From assembly GCA_913776045.1 (NCBI GenBank), contig CAJYOI010000008.1:21495-85494 (forward strand): a stretch of DNA of 64,000 nt, in the 5' to 3' direction. The notes beneath the pieces were generated by a model that was not told the DNA's origin, ran no database searches, and saw nothing but the letters and a program-made list of their open reading frames with translations. Each line of letters starts with the position of its first letter. Position 1 is the stretch's first letter. Origin of the DNA: an uncultured Sphingomonas sp. Its GTDB lineage: Bacteria; Pseudomonadota; Alphaproteobacteria; Sphingomonadales; Sphingomonadaceae. Of the stretch, positions 63,909-64,000 are shown in pieces. A program made the position numbers and the translations under genes.

Positions 63909-64000
63909 ATGGATCTGATTCACTGCTGGAGAGCAGCGGAAGGGATCGGGATGGATCAGCGTGGGTTTGCCGAGGCGTTTCTGCCGGCGAGTTTCGGTCG
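63909..64000 (+). CDS. Partial reading frame at window edge, possibly transposase
   Basis: MDLIHCWRAAEGIG-MDQRGFAEAFLPASFGR with start at 63909 or 63951, running off the window. The upstream segment GAGACCTCTGCGAAAGTAGCTGA has the look of an IS terminal repeat, so this may be the first codons of a transposase. Too short to classify. Confidence 0.3.
   Translation, partial: MDLIHCWRAAEGIGMDQRGFAEAFLPASFG

Noticed and set aside
1-64000. CRISPR array, rRNA, tRNA, prophage or replication origin
   Set aside because: No regularly spaced repeats, no tRNA T-loop context outside coding genes, no phage structural genes and no dnaA-box cluster were seen.

Overview
The window looks like chromosome from a GC-rich, aerobic alphaproteobacterium, most likely Sphingomonas or a close relative. 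The basis is the strong third-position GC, four TonB-dependent receptors (TBDRs) with PepSY/DUF3649/DUF3325/DUF2946 partners, a methylcitrate cycle with an ScfR/PrpR-type regulator, a prfA-prmC-DUF4167 neighbourhood, and a cobalamin-independent MesX/MesD methionine synthase. This is inference from gene content; there is no rRNA here and I saw no tRNA.

Layout. 0-7.5 kb: a lipoprotein cut by the window edge, a 37-codon ORF coupled to it, a DUF2891/DUF979/DUF969 group with a MarR-like regulator, and divergently a fused HyuA-HyuB (5-oxoprolinase/hydantoinase) protein, probably a uptake and ring-opening unit. 7.5-14 kb: IS3-family debris, a TBDR-DUF3649-PepSY-DUF3325 operon behind a Fur-like site, then scars (cut DUF4198 gene, second IS3 remnant, broken queH). 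13.7-17.8 kb: a 20-bp palindrome, a cobalamin riboswitch, then mesX-mesD, a BASS-type transporter and a flavin reductase. 17.8-25.6 kb: the methylcitrate operon (unknown small gene, acnD, prpF, prpC, prpB) and a divergent prpR-type regulator. 25.5-30.1 kb: a small unknown gene, a TBDR, and a divergent phoD phosphatase.

30.1-41.6 kb is accessory and scarred: an arsenite-permease fragment, an IS110 remnant, a DUF1826-TBDR-ABC transporter-DUF5829 operon, a 49-codon mesD fragment, a truncated PepSY gene, a TBDR, a DUF2946 gene and an IS5-family element. A perfect 19-bp inverted repeat brackets 30398-40742. 41.6-49 kb is mostly housekeeping: CBS protein, DUF4167, a possible structured RNA, prmC, prfA, hisS, a response regulator, then an AcvB/VirJ-like hydrolase, DUF2147 and mprF (48.1-51.9 kb). 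52-63.8 kb: a three-part GH18-like/NodB/GT2 protein, an MFS exporter, a GH130-like enzyme with an SDR, a QseBC-like two-component system with DedA and a divergent OB-fold secreted protein, and a ferredoxin-reductase-type flavoprotein. The window ends in the first codons of an unidentified reading frame.

The most interesting unit is the mes operon. An oxygen-requiring, B12-independent methionine synthase sits behind a B12 riboswitch and a likely methionine-cycle operator, with a flavin reductase that could feed MesX. A second, degraded mesD copy 22 kb away suggests the locus has been duplicated or moved by recombination.
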